This document shows, in pieces, positions 51,732-59,523 of a DNA stretch of 64,000 bases. The DNA is from Paracoccus sp. (in: a-proteobacteria). GTDB lineage: Bacteria > Pseudomonadota > Alphaproteobacteria > Rhodobacterales > Rhodobacteraceae. The stretch lies in the NCBI RefSeq assembly GCF_030538755.1, contig NZ_JAUNTJ010000007.1:1-64000 (forward strand), given 5' to 3'. The position numbers and the translations under genes are program-made. Position 1 is the first letter of the stretch. Every line of letters starts with the position of its first letter. The notes beneath the pieces are model-generated. The model made no database searches and was not told where the DNA came from. It was given only the letters and a program-made list of their open reading frames with translations.

Positions 51732-54383
51732 ATGCCGTTTGAGGCGCTGGTTCTGGCCTGCCTTGCCTATGTCGCGCTGATGTTCAGCGTGGCCTTTGCC
51801 GCCGACCGCGCCGCGCAGGGCGGGCGTGTGCGCTGGCTGGATCATCCGCTGGTCTATACGCTGTCGCTGTCGGTCTATTGCAGCGCCTGGACGTTTTACG
51901 GCGCCGTCGGCTATGCCAGCCGCTCGGGGCTGGAGTTCGCCACCATCTACCTTGGCCCGACCGTGGTGTTCGCCGGGGCGTGGTGGGGGTTGCGGCGGCT
52001 GGTGCGGGTGGCGCGGACACATCATGTCACCTCGATCGCCGACCTGATCTCGGCCCGGTTCGGCAAATCGAACCCGCTGGCGGCGATGGTGACGGCGCTG
52101 GCCGTGGTGGCGGCCACGCCCTATGTCGCACTGCAATTGCAGTCTGTCACCCTGTCCTTCGCCGCGTTTACCACCGATCAGACGACGGAACCGGGGCTGA
52201 CCGCGCTGTGGCTGGCGGTCGGGCTGGCGCTGTTCACCATCCTGTTCGGCACCCGCCATCTGGACGCCGACGAAAGGCATCACGGCGTCGTCACCGCCAT
52301 CGCGCTGGAAGCGGTGGTCAAGCTGCTGGCGTTTCTGGCGCTGGGCGTGTTCGTGGTTTGGGGGCTGGCCGATGGTCCGGGCGACATCATCGCGCGGCTG
52401 GCCGCCGCCCGCGATGATCCCGCCACGGCGCAGGGCTGGCTGCTGCGGCCCGACCGCTGGACGGCGCTGATTATCGTGTCGGGTGCCGCCATCGTGACCT
52501 TGCCGCGCATGTTTCAGGTGATGGTGGTCGAGGCCGCCGACGAAAACCGGCTGCGCATGGCCGGCTGGGCGTTCCCCGCCTATCTGCTGGCCATGTCGCT
52601 GTTCGTCATGCCGATTGCGCTGGTCGGGCGCGACCTGCTGCCGCCGGGGTCGAACCCCGATCTGTATGTGCTGACCCTGCCCGCGTCGCAGGGCAATGAC
52701 TGGCTGGCGTTGCTGGTGTTTCTGGGCGGCTTTTCGGCGGCGACCTCGATGGTGGTGGTCTGCGTCATCGCGCTGGCGACGATGATTTCCAACCACTGGC
52801 TGGTGCCGCTGTGGCTGGGCCTGCGGCGGCAAGGCGGGACGGGCGCGCAGGATCTGCGCGCCTTCGTGCTGAACGCCCGGCGGATCGCGATCATCGGCAT
52901 GATGGTGGCGGGCTGGGCCTATCATCAGGCGTCGGGCGGGCTGGCGGCGCTGGCGGCGATGGGGCTGGTGGCCTTCACCGGCATGGCGCAGGTGCTGCCC
53001 GCGATGGTCGGCGGCCTGCTGTGGCGCGGCGCCAGCCGGCTGGGGGCCTATGCGGGCATCGGGCTGGGGTCGCTGCTGTGGCTGGCGCTGGTGTTCCTGC
53101 CCTCGATCGGCCTGCTGCCGCAACCCGTCTGGCCCGAGGGGGTGGACCCGCTGGCGGGCAGCATCTTTGTGTCGGTGTCGCTGAATACGCTGGTTTTCGT
53201 GGCGGTATCGCTGGCGGTGATTCCCGGTCCGGTGGAACGGATGCAGGCGCTGTCCTTTGTTCACGCGGTCGAGCCGACCTCGCGCTATGCCGCCGCCCGC
53301 ACCGGCGGGGCCGAGCCGCTGCTGGCGCTGGCCCGCGATGTCTGGGGCGCCGACCCCGCGCTGCGCTTTTTCCAGACCGAGGCGGCGGCGCAGGGCAAAT
53401 CCGGCTTTCTGCCCGATCTGACCGCGCGCTTCCTGACCCGGCTGGAACGGCGTCTGGCCGGGTCGGTGGGCGCGGCCACAGCCCATGCGATGATCGACCG
53501 CGTGGCGGGCGGCTCGGCGCTGTCGGTTGCCGATCTGATGCAGGTCGCGGGCGAGGCCCGCCGCGCGCAAGAGGAAACCCGCAGGCTGGAAATCGCCAGT
53601 GCCGAACTGGAACGCACGGCAGGCCAGTTGCGCGAGGCCAACGAAAAGCTGACGGCGCTGTCGGTGCAAAAGGACGCCTTTCTGGGCCAGATCAGCCATG
53701 AATTGCGCACGCCGATGACCTCGATCCGGGCGTTTTCGGATATTCTGAAAACCGACGATCTGCCCGACGCCGACCGCGTGCGCTTTGCCGGGATCATCCA
53801 TGCCGAGGCCGCCCGCCTGACCCGGCTGCTGGATGACCTGCTGGACCTGTCCGTGCTAGAGGCGGGCCGCGCCACGCTGACGGTTTCGGTCAGCAACCTG
53901 CACGACCTGATCGAACGCGCCGTCGCCGCCGCATCCGCCACCCGCCCCGAGCGCAGCTTTATGATCGACCGGCAGCCTCTGGCGGAACATATGCCGGTTA
54001 TCACCGACGCTGACCGGCTGTTGCAGGTCATCATCAACGTCATCTCGAACGCGCGGAAATATTGCGACGCCGAACGCCCGGTGCTGACGATCCGCGCCCG
54101 CAAGCCGCAGGGGCAGGGGCCAGAGATCGACATTATCGACAACGGATCGGGTATCGAATCCGACCGGCAGGGGCTGATCTTTGAAAAATTCGCGCGGCTG
54201 AACGATCCGGCGCGGGCGGGTGGCGCGGGGCTGGGGCTGGCCATCTGCCGCGAGATCATGGAGGCACTGGGCGGCAGCATCGACTATTTGCCGGGGCAGG
54301 GCGGGGCGGCGTTCCGCATCAGCCTGCCCGCCCGTCCGCCGGTGCGCCGGCCTGATGAGGATGCGGCGAACGGGGGCGGGTAA
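51732..54383 (+). CDS. SSS-type (solute:sodium symporter domain) sensor histidine kinase
   Basis: An 883-residue membrane protein of the CbrA-like type. About 13 membrane helices of a sodium/solute symporter fold cover residues 1-500 (LDHPLVYTLSLSVYCSAWTF, RTHHVTSIADLISARFG, VTLPRMFQVMVVEAADENR). A coiled linker (about 610-650) leads to HisKA with His656 in GQISHELRTPMTSIRAFSD, then HATPase_c with the N-box NVISNARKYC, G1 DIIDNGSGI, F-box FEKFARL and GLGLAICREIM. It probably senses or transports a carboxylate or amino acid and phosphorylates the adjacent receiver. Confidence 0.92.
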   Translation: MPFEALVLACLAYVALMFSVAFAADRAAQGGRVRWLDHPLVYTLSLSVYCSAWTFYGAVGYASRSGLEFATIYLGPTVVFAGAWWGLRRLVRVARTHHVTSIADLISARFGKSNPLAAMVTALAVVAATPYVALQLQSVTLSFAAFTTDQTTEPGLTALWLAVGLALFTILFGTRHLDADERHHGVVTAIALEAVVKLLAFLALGVFVVWGLADGPGDIIARLAAARDDPATAQGWLLRPDRWTALIIVSGAAIVTLPRMFQVMVVEAADENRLRMAGWAFPAYLLAMSLFVMPIALVGRDLLPPGSNPDLYVLTLPASQGNDWLALLVFLGGFSAATSMVVVCVIALATMISNHWLVPLWLGLRRQGGTGAQDLRAFVLNARRIAIIGMMVAGWAYHQASGGLAALAAMGLVAFTGMAQVLPAMVGGLLWRGASRLGAYAGIGLGSLLWLALVFLPSIGLLPQPVWPEGVDPLAGSIFVSVSLNTLVFVAVSLAVIPGPVERMQALSFVHAVEPTSRYAAARTGGAEPLLALARDVWGADPALRFFQTEAAAQGKSGFLPDLTARFLTRLERRLAGSVGAATAHAMIDRVAGGSALSVADLMQVAGEARRAQEETRRLEIASAELERTAGQLREANEKLTALSVQKDAFLGQISHELRTPMTSIRAFSDILKTDDLPDADRVRFAGIIHAEAARLTRLLDDLLDLSVLEAGRATLTVSVSNLHDLIERAVAAASATRPERSFMIDRQPLAEHMPVITDADRLLQVIINVISNARKYCDAERPVLTIRARKPQGQGPEIDIIDNGSGIESDRQGLIFEKFARLNDPARAGGAGLGLAICREIMEALGGSIDYLPGQGGAAFRISLPARPPVRRPDEDAANGGG

Positions 54384-54439
54384 CCAATTCTAAACCTCTT
54401 TCTGAAAGATTGCCCGCAGACGACAGATTCGGGCGGGCC

Positions 54440-55558
54440 ATGACAAACGATTCGACAGCACAGGGCAATGTGGCGCAGGGGGCGATCCTGCGGCGGCTTT
54501 TGCGGGGGCGCAACGTTTCGCGCGTGGATGCCGGGCAGGCACCGGGGATGCCGCAAAACCTGCCGCAAACCCCCGCGCGCGGGGCGGCGGTGGCCTTGGG
54601 CCGCGCGGCCGAAGAACTGTATAATCTGCCCGCCCGCGCCGTTTCCGTGGTGACGGGGGCGCAGACGCTGGCCGAATTGCCGGAACTGCTGCCCGAACCG
54701 GCGCTGCTGGCGGTGGTTGCCGGGCCGGGCGATGTGGTTGGCGTCGTGGCGATGGACCCGGCCTGCTATACCGCCCTGATCGAGGTGCAGGCTCTGGGCC
54801 GTCTGACCACGCGCCCGGTCGAAACCCGCCGCCCGACCCGCAGCGATGCGATGATCTGCGCCGATTTCGTGAACCGGCTGCTGGCCGAATTGCAGACCGA
54901 AATCGGGGCGCTGGACGGGTATGAGGGCTATCGCGGCTTTGCCTATGCCAGCCACCTCGATGACCCGCGCCCGCTGATGCTGATGCTGGAAGATACCGGC
55001 TATCGCACTCTGGGCATGTCGGTGACGTTCGGTGCCGGTGATGCCCGGCGCGAGGGGCGGGTTTTCGTCGCCTTGCCGCAACAGCGCCCGGCAGGGGCCT
55101 TGCCCGCGCCGCAACCCTCGCTGCGCGCGGGGATCACGGCTCAGGCCAAGGTGGCGGCGGTTGAGCCTGCGTCGGATGGCCCCGATCTGGGCGCGGCGAT
55201 GCAGGATGCGCCGGTCGAGCTGCTGGGCATCCTGTGCCGCCGCAAGGTGTCGCTGGGCGAATTGCGCGCGCTGCACCCCGGCAAGCTGCTGCCGCTGCCG
55301 CGCGTCAGCCTGCTGGATGCGCGCCTTGAAACCCGGCAGGGGCAGGTTCTGGCCCATGGCAAGCTGGGCGAATCCGAAGGCTGCCATGCCATCCGCTTGC
55401 ATGACCCGGCGGCAGAGAATCTGAACCTGCCGCCCGAACACAGCACGACCGAGGCTTTGGCGGCGCTGTCACGCGGCGCGGATGTGGGGTATCCGGTGGA
55501 GGAGCCGCCAATCGGCGATCTGGCCCAACCCGACGGTTTTCGCACCGCCGTGGCCTGA
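54440..55558 (+). CDS. Orphan FliM/FliN-type (SpoA domain) protein
   Basis: A 372-residue soluble protein. Residues of about 251-320 resemble the SpoA/FliN C-terminal domain (DAPVELLGILCRRKVSLGEL, HPGKLLPLPRVSLLDARLE). The upstream 250 residues look like a FliM-type middle domain (CADFVNRLLAELQTEIGALDG). In flagellar motors such proteins form the C-ring and bind CheY-P; here no flagellar gene is present. It lies 56 bases after the sensor kinase gene, and the next gene is infA. A link to the adjacent receiver protein is possible but unproven. Confidence 0.75.
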   Translation: MTNDSTAQGNVAQGAILRRLLRGRNVSRVDAGQAPGMPQNLPQTPARGAAVALGRAAEELYNLPARAVSVVTGAQTLAELPELLPEPALLAVVAGPGDVVGVVAMDPACYTALIEVQALGRLTTRPVETRRPTRSDAMICADFVNRLLAELQTEIGALDGYEGYRGFAYASHLDDPRPLMLMLEDTGYRTLGMSVTFGAGDARREGRVFVALPQQRPAGALPAPQPSLRAGITAQAKVAAVEPASDGPDLGAAMQDAPVELLGILCRRKVSLGELRALHPGKLLPLPRVSLLDARLETRQGQVLAHGKLGESEGCHAIRLHDPAAENLNLPPEHSTTEALAALSRGADVGYPVEEPPIGDLAQPDGFRTAVA

Positions 55559-55599
55559 TCTGGCCGCTTTTGGGGGCCATATTGCGGCGTCTGGCCGCT

Positions 55600-55633
55600 G
55601 CGGCGCGCTTTTCCCTTGAAAAAACCGCGCCGC
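55600..55633. repeat. Hairpin in the infA upstream region
   Basis: GCGGCGCG (55600-55607) and CGCGCCGC (55626-55633) are a perfect 8-bp inverted repeat, with further TTTT/AAAA pairing inside. It lies 56 bases upstream of infA, between it and the FliM-like gene, with no T-run after it. Confidence 0.5.
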
Positions 55634-55688
55634 CGCCGCATGTAGCATCGTCCCCGCCCACGCGCGGGTTATTTTTGACGGAGTGACC

Positions 55689-55907
55689 ATGGCCAAGGAA
55701 GAAATGCTCGAATTCCCCGGCGTCGTGAAGGAACTCCTGCCGAATGCGACGTTCAAGGTCGAGCTTGAGAATGGCCATGAAATCATCGCGCATATGGCAG
55801 GAAAGATGCGGAAAAACCGCATCCGCGTTCTGGCCGGCGACAAGGTGCAGGTGGAAATGAACACCTATGACCTGACCAAGGGGCGCATCAACTATCGCTT
55901 CAAGTGA
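55689..55907 (+). CDS. infA: Translation initiation factor IF-1
   Basis: A 72-residue S1-fold protein with the IF-1 pattern [38 protein letters not shown] and [18 protein letters not shown]. It binds the A site of the 30S subunit during initiation and prevents premature tRNA entry. Length and sequence are wholly typical. It lies 16 bases before maf on the same strand. Confidence 0.98.
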   Translation: MAKEEMLEFPGVVKELLPNATFKVELENGHEIIAHMAGKMRKNRIRVLAGDKVQVEMNTYDLTKGRINYRFK

Positions 55908-55923
55908 TCCGGGTGGCGCGGCA

Positions 55924-56514
55924 ATGACCGGCACGGCGCGGCCCCGGCTGATTCTCGGCTCGGCCAGTCCGCGGCGGCTGGAACTGCTGGCGCAGATCGG
56001 TATCCGCCCCGATGCGATCCGCCCGGCGGACATCGACGAAACGCCCCTGCGCGGCGAAACCGCACGCGATTATGTGCGCCGCATGGCCACTGAAAAGGCC
56101 GCCGCCGTGCCGCTGTCCGAGGGCGAGGCGGTGCTGTGCGCCGACACAACCGTGTCTGTGGGGCGCCGCATTCTGGGAAAACCCGAAGACGAGGACGAGG
56201 CGCGGGCCTTTATGCGCCTGATGTCCGGTCGGCGTCACCGCGTGCTGACCGCCGTCGCGCTGCGCCACGGCGGCGTGACGCGCGAACGTCTGGTCGAAAC
56301 GCAGGTGCGGATGCGCCCGCTGGATGCCCGTGCGCTGGATCGTTATATTGCTGCCGGTGATTGGCAGGGCAAGGCGGGCGGCTATGCCATCCAGGGCGCG
56401 GCGGCCGAATTTATCCCATGGATTCAGGGGTCTTTCACCGCAGTTGTCGGTTTGCCCCTGTCAGAAACGGCCGCGCTGCTGGGCGCCGTCGGCATTATCG
56501 GAGAACCGCGATGA
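55924..56514 (+). CDS. Maf-family nucleoside triphosphate pyrophosphatase
   Basis: A 196-residue Maf protein: [18 protein letters not shown] at the start, [15 protein letters not shown], and the catalytic [20 protein letters not shown] block. Members hydrolyse non-canonical or dTTP/UTP-type nucleotides and were first linked to septum formation. It overlaps the next gene by four bases (ATGA). Confidence 0.93.
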   Translation: MTGTARPRLILGSASPRRLELLAQIGIRPDAIRPADIDETPLRGETARDYVRRMATEKAAAVPLSEGEAVLCADTTVSVGRRILGKPEDEDEARAFMRLMSGRRHRVLTAVALRHGGVTRERLVETQVRMRPLDARALDRYIAAGDWQGKAGGYAIQGAAAEFIPWIQGSFTAVVGLPLSETAALLGAVGIIGEPR

Positions 56515-57566
56515 AGGGCCGTCAAATCGTTCTGGGCCATCTGTTCGGTGCCGAAGCTGCGGCGCTGGTGATCGACGGGCAGTTGCATGATCTGATCGCC
56601 GACCCGGCCCCGGTCGCCTCGCTGGCCCCCGGCGCGATCCTGCGTGGCAAGGTCGAACGGCTGATGAAAGGGCAGGGCGGCGTTTTCGTGCGCCTGCCCG
56701 ATGGCGCGCGCGGCTGGCTGCGTGACCGCGCGGGTGTCGGCGAAGGCCAGATCGTCATTGTGCAGGTCACAGGTGCGGCCGAGGACGGCAAGGCGATCCC
56801 GGTGACGAACCGGCTGTTGCTGAAAGGCCGGTTTGGCATCGTCACCCCCGCGGCCCCCGGCGTGAACGTCTCGCGCCGGTTGCGCGACCCCGATCTGCGC
56901 GACCGGCTGACCACGCTGGGCGAATCGGTGCTGGACGGGCGCGCGCACGGGCTGATCCTGCGCAGCGCCTGCGGCGATGCCGCCGATGACGAAATCCGTG
57001 ACGACATCGCCCCCTTGGCGGATTTGGCCGACCAGTTGCTGGCGGATCGCGACGGTCCGCCCGAACTGTTGCTGGACGCGACCACCCCTTGGGATCAGGC
57101 CTGGATGGAGTGGAACGACCCGCCCCCGGATCAGGTGGACGAGGGCGAGAATGCGTTCGAACTGCATGGCGTGCTGGATGCCGTTGACGCATTGCTGCAC
57201 GCCGAGATTTCGTTGCCCGGCGGCGCTTCGGCCATGATCGAGCCGACGCGCGCTCTGGTCGCGGTCGATGTGAACACCGGCGCGGATACCTCGCCCGCTG
57301 CTGCGCTCAAGGCGAATATCGCGGTCGCCCGTGATCTGCCGCGCCAGTTGCGGCTGCGCGGACTGGGCGGGCAGGTGGTGATCGACTTTGCGCCGATGCC
57401 CAAACGCGACCGCGCGGTTCTGGATCAGGTGCTGCGCGCCTCGTTCAAGGGCGAGGCTGCCGAAACCGTGCTGTCGGGCTGGACGGCGATGGGCCTGTTC
57501 GAGCTGAACCGCAAGCGCGACCGCCTGCCGTTGGCCCGGCTTGCCGCTGCGGCGCGGGGCATGTGA
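56511..57566 (+). CDS. Ribonuclease E/G family protein, short form
   Basis: A 351-residue ribonuclease E/G catalytic domain. The N-terminal S1-like part contains [20 protein letters not shown]. The two catalytic Asp positions are kept in [21 protein letters not shown] and [13 protein letters not shown]. Compared with E. coli RNase G (489 residues) it is about 140 residues shorter: the Zn-link cysteines and the small domain are missing. It is coupled to maf and yacG (ATGA and overlapping start), an arrangement common in alphaproteobacteria, where this short form coexists with a full RNase E. Confidence 0.88.
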   Translation: MKGRQIVLGHLFGAEAAALVIDGQLHDLIADPAPVASLAPGAILRGKVERLMKGQGGVFVRLPDGARGWLRDRAGVGEGQIVIVQVTGAAEDGKAIPVTNRLLLKGRFGIVTPAAPGVNVSRRLRDPDLRDRLTTLGESVLDGRAHGLILRSACGDAADDEIRDDIAPLADLADQLLADRDGPPELLLDATTPWDQAWMEWNDPPPDQVDEGENAFELHGVLDAVDALLHAEISLPGGASAMIEPTRALVAVDVNTGADTSPAAALKANIAVARDLPRQLRLRGLGGQVVIDFAPMPKRDRAVLDQVLRASFKGEAAETVLSGWTAMGLFELNRKRDRLPLARLAAAARGM

Positions 57567-57727
57567 TGGCGATCAAATGCCCCATCTGCGGCAAGCCCGC
57601 ACAAGATCGCTATCGCCCGTTTTGTTCCAAACGCTGCGCCGATGTCGATCTGGCGCATTGGCTGCGTGGCGATTACGTCATCCCCGGCCCGCCCGCCGAC
57701 CGCCCCGAGGATCAAGAGGCAGATTAA
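57566..57727 (+). CDS. yacG: DNA gyrase inhibitor YacG
   Basis: A 53-residue zinc protein below most gene-finding cut-offs. The zinc site is C5-x2-C8 (KCPICGK) and C20-x3-C24 (FCSKRC), followed by DVDLAHWLRGDYVIPGP, the conserved YacG core. In E. coli YacG binds GyrB and inhibits gyrase. The ATG at 57566 overlaps the RNase E/G stop codon by one base. Confidence 0.9.
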   Translation: MAIKCPICGKPAQDRYRPFCSKRCADVDLAHWLRGDYVIPGPPADRPEDQEAD

Positions 57728-57750
57728 CATAATTTTCCGTCGAAAGGGGC

Positions 57751-57779
57751 TGGACAGTGCCCGCCCCCGCCCGTAAACA
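57751..57779 (+). promoter_or_regulatory. Candidate promoter of tRNA-Phe
   Basis: TGGACA (57751-57756) and TAAACA (57774-57779) are spaced by 17 bases and lie 19 bases upstream of the mature tRNA start, as expected for a sigma70-type promoter. The -10 hexamer matches the consensus only partly. Confidence 0.35.
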
Positions 57780-57797
57780 CCCTTCACCGCAAAGGCG

Positions 57798-57873
57798 GCC
57801 CGGATAGCTCAGTTGGTAGAGCAGCGGATTGAAAATCCGCGTGTCGGTGGTTCGAATCCGCCTCCGGGCACCA
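57798..57873 (+). tRNA. tRNA-Phe (anticodon GAA)
   Basis: A 76-nucleotide cloverleaf: acceptor GCCCGGA (57798-57804) pairs with TCCGGGC (57863-57869); D-loop AGTTGGTA; anticodon stem GCGGA/TCCGC with loop TTGAAAA and anticodon GAA at 57831-57833; T-arm GGTGGTTCGAATCCGCC; discriminator A and encoded CCA at 57871-57873. All stems pair fully. No integrase gene or duplicated 3' end lies nearby, so it does not appear to be an occupied attachment site. Confidence 0.97.
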
Positions 57874-57986
57874 CTTTTCCTATATTCAGTTTGCTTGGCC
57901 CACGTTTGCAGAGCGTGGCGAATGCGCGTTTCGTTTCTGTCCGCGCCATATGTTGTAACTACAATCCCTCGCCATCGGCGGGCGTT

Positions 57987-58481
57987 TCACCAGATCATCC
58001 GCTTTTGCGAGGCCATCCGGTCGCAGCCTGCCACATAAAGCGCCACCCATAAAAGCCGTCCGTCCTGTCCACGGGCGACACCGACGCCCATGGCGCGGGC
58101 GCGGGCGCTTTGCTGGTTGCGGGCGTGGCCGGGCGAGGTTTGCCATGCCGCCACTGTGCCCGCCGCGTCGGCTGTGCCCATGGCGACGTTTTCCGCAGAA
58201 TAGCACACTGTCAGCCCGGCACGGCGCAGGCGCTGCATCGGCAGCCGTCCCGACCCGTCGCGGTGCGAGACGGTGCTGCGCCGGGCAAGATCGCAGGCGT
58301 GATCCTGCGCCACGCGGCTGAGGGCGGCTTCTATGGCCAGTGGCCGGGTGCCCGTCTGGCCGCGCATCGCGTTTGTGGCGCGGCCCAGATCGGCGATCAA
58401 GGTCGGTGCGCCGCCGGGCGTGCAGCCTGCCCATGTGGCGGAAGCCGTGAAAAGAGCAATCAGAAAAACAAACAGGCGCAT
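57987..58481 (-). CDS. CAP-domain (SCP/PR-1-like) exported protein
   Basis: A 164-residue exported protein with signal peptide RLFVFLIALFTASATWAG. The CAP core includes NAMRGQTGTRPLAIEAALSR, HACDLARRSTVSHRDGSGRL and AENVAMGTADAAGTVAAWQTSPGH, where the two His residues and Glu of the CAP cavity are present. Bacterial members are secreted and of unknown function. Several cysteines suggest disulfides. It lies convergent to the tRNA gene. Confidence 0.85.
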   Translation of the reverse strand: MRLFVFLIALFTASATWAGCTPGGAPTLIADLGRATNAMRGQTGTRPLAIEAALSRVAQDHACDLARRSTVSHRDGSGRLPMQRLRRAGLTVCYSAENVAMGTADAAGTVAAWQTSPGHARNQQSARARAMGVGVARGQDGRLLWVALYVAGCDRMASQKRMIW

Positions 58482-58620
58482 GATCCCCCCGCATCGCAAG
58501 CTGCACCTGTCCATATTGCACGGAAGCGGCAAAAATTTTCTTAACACATTGAATTTGAAAGTTTTTCATTTTATCTGTTTTTTACTTGAGCGCGCCCGTG
58601 GCTTGCCCTACCCAAAGGGC

Positions 58621-59439
58621 ATGAGAATTCTTTTTCTGGGCGATGTGATGGGCCGGGCCGGGCGTCGGGCCATCACCGAAGGGCTGACGGATCTGCGCGC
58701 GCGGCTGCGGGCGGATTTCGTTATCGTGAACGGCGAAAACGCCAGCGGTGGCATGGGGTTGACCGCGGGTCATGCGCAACTGCTGCTGGATGCCGGCGCG
58801 GATTGTCTGACGCTGGGCGATCACGCCTTCGATCAAAAGGATATGCTGTCTTTTATTGATCGCGAACCGCGCATTATCCGCCCGTTGAATTTCTCGCGCG
58901 AGGCGCCGGGCCGTGGGCATGGCGTGTTCAGTGATGCGCGCGGGCGCAAGGTGCTGGTGTTGCAGGCACTGGGGCAGGTGTTCATGAAACGCCCCTTTGA
59001 CGATCCGTTCAGCGCCGTCGATCAGGTGCTGCGCGCCTATCCCTCGGGCGGGCTGGTGCAGGCCGCCGTGCTGGATATTCACGCCGAGGCGACCAGCGAA
59101 AAGATGGCGATGGGGCATTATTGCGACGGGCGCGCCAGTCTGGTGGTGGGCACGCATACCCATGTGCCGACCGCCGATGCGCAGGTTCTGGCGCGCGGCA
59201 CCGGCTATCTGACCGATGCGGGAATGTGCGGCGATTATGACAGCGTTATCGGCATGGACAAGGCCGAGCCGATGCGCCGCTTTCTGACAGGCATGTCGCG
59301 CGACCGCTTTACCCCCGCCGAGGGTGAGGCAACGTTGAGCGGGGTGCTGGTTGAAACCGATGACCGCAGCGGGATGGCCAAGGCGATGCACATGGTGCGC
59401 AGCGGGGGCCGGTTGCAGCCCTCGCCCGTGTTGCCGTGA
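58621..59439 (+). CDS. YmdB/TIGR00282-family metallophosphoesterase
   Basis: A 272-residue calcineurin-like phosphoesterase. The metal-binding motifs are MRILFLGDVMGRAGRRA, FVIVNGENASGGMG, LTLGDHAFDQKDM, VVGTHTHVPTADAQ and YLTDAGMCGDYDS. In Bacillus YmdB hydrolyses cyclic nucleotides (2',3'-cAMP) and affects motility and biofilm genes; the role in alphaproteobacteria is less clear. The ATG at 58621 is the natural start; upstream open sequence is antisense to the CAP gene. Confidence 0.9.
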   Translation: MRILFLGDVMGRAGRRAITEGLTDLRARLRADFVIVNGENASGGMGLTAGHAQLLLDAGADCLTLGDHAFDQKDMLSFIDREPRIIRPLNFSREAPGRGHGVFSDARGRKVLVLQALGQVFMKRPFDDPFSAVDQVLRAYPSGGLVQAAVLDIHAEATSEKMAMGHYCDGRASLVVGTHTHVPTADAQVLARGTGYLTDAGMCGDYDSVIGMDKAEPMRRFLTGMSRDRFTPAEGEATLSGVLVETDDRSGMAKAMHMVRSGGRLQPSPVLP

Positions 59440-59523
59440 CCGGCATGGCACTTGCATGACACGCGATGTTGGGAAAAATTCGGCCTGACGCCCGGCGTGG
59501 CGTGGCAGAAGGAATGGGACTGG

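Noticed and set aside
57798..57873. tRNA-Phe as an occupied integration site
   Set aside because: I see no integrase gene, no direct repeat of the tRNA 3' end and no mobile genes on either side.
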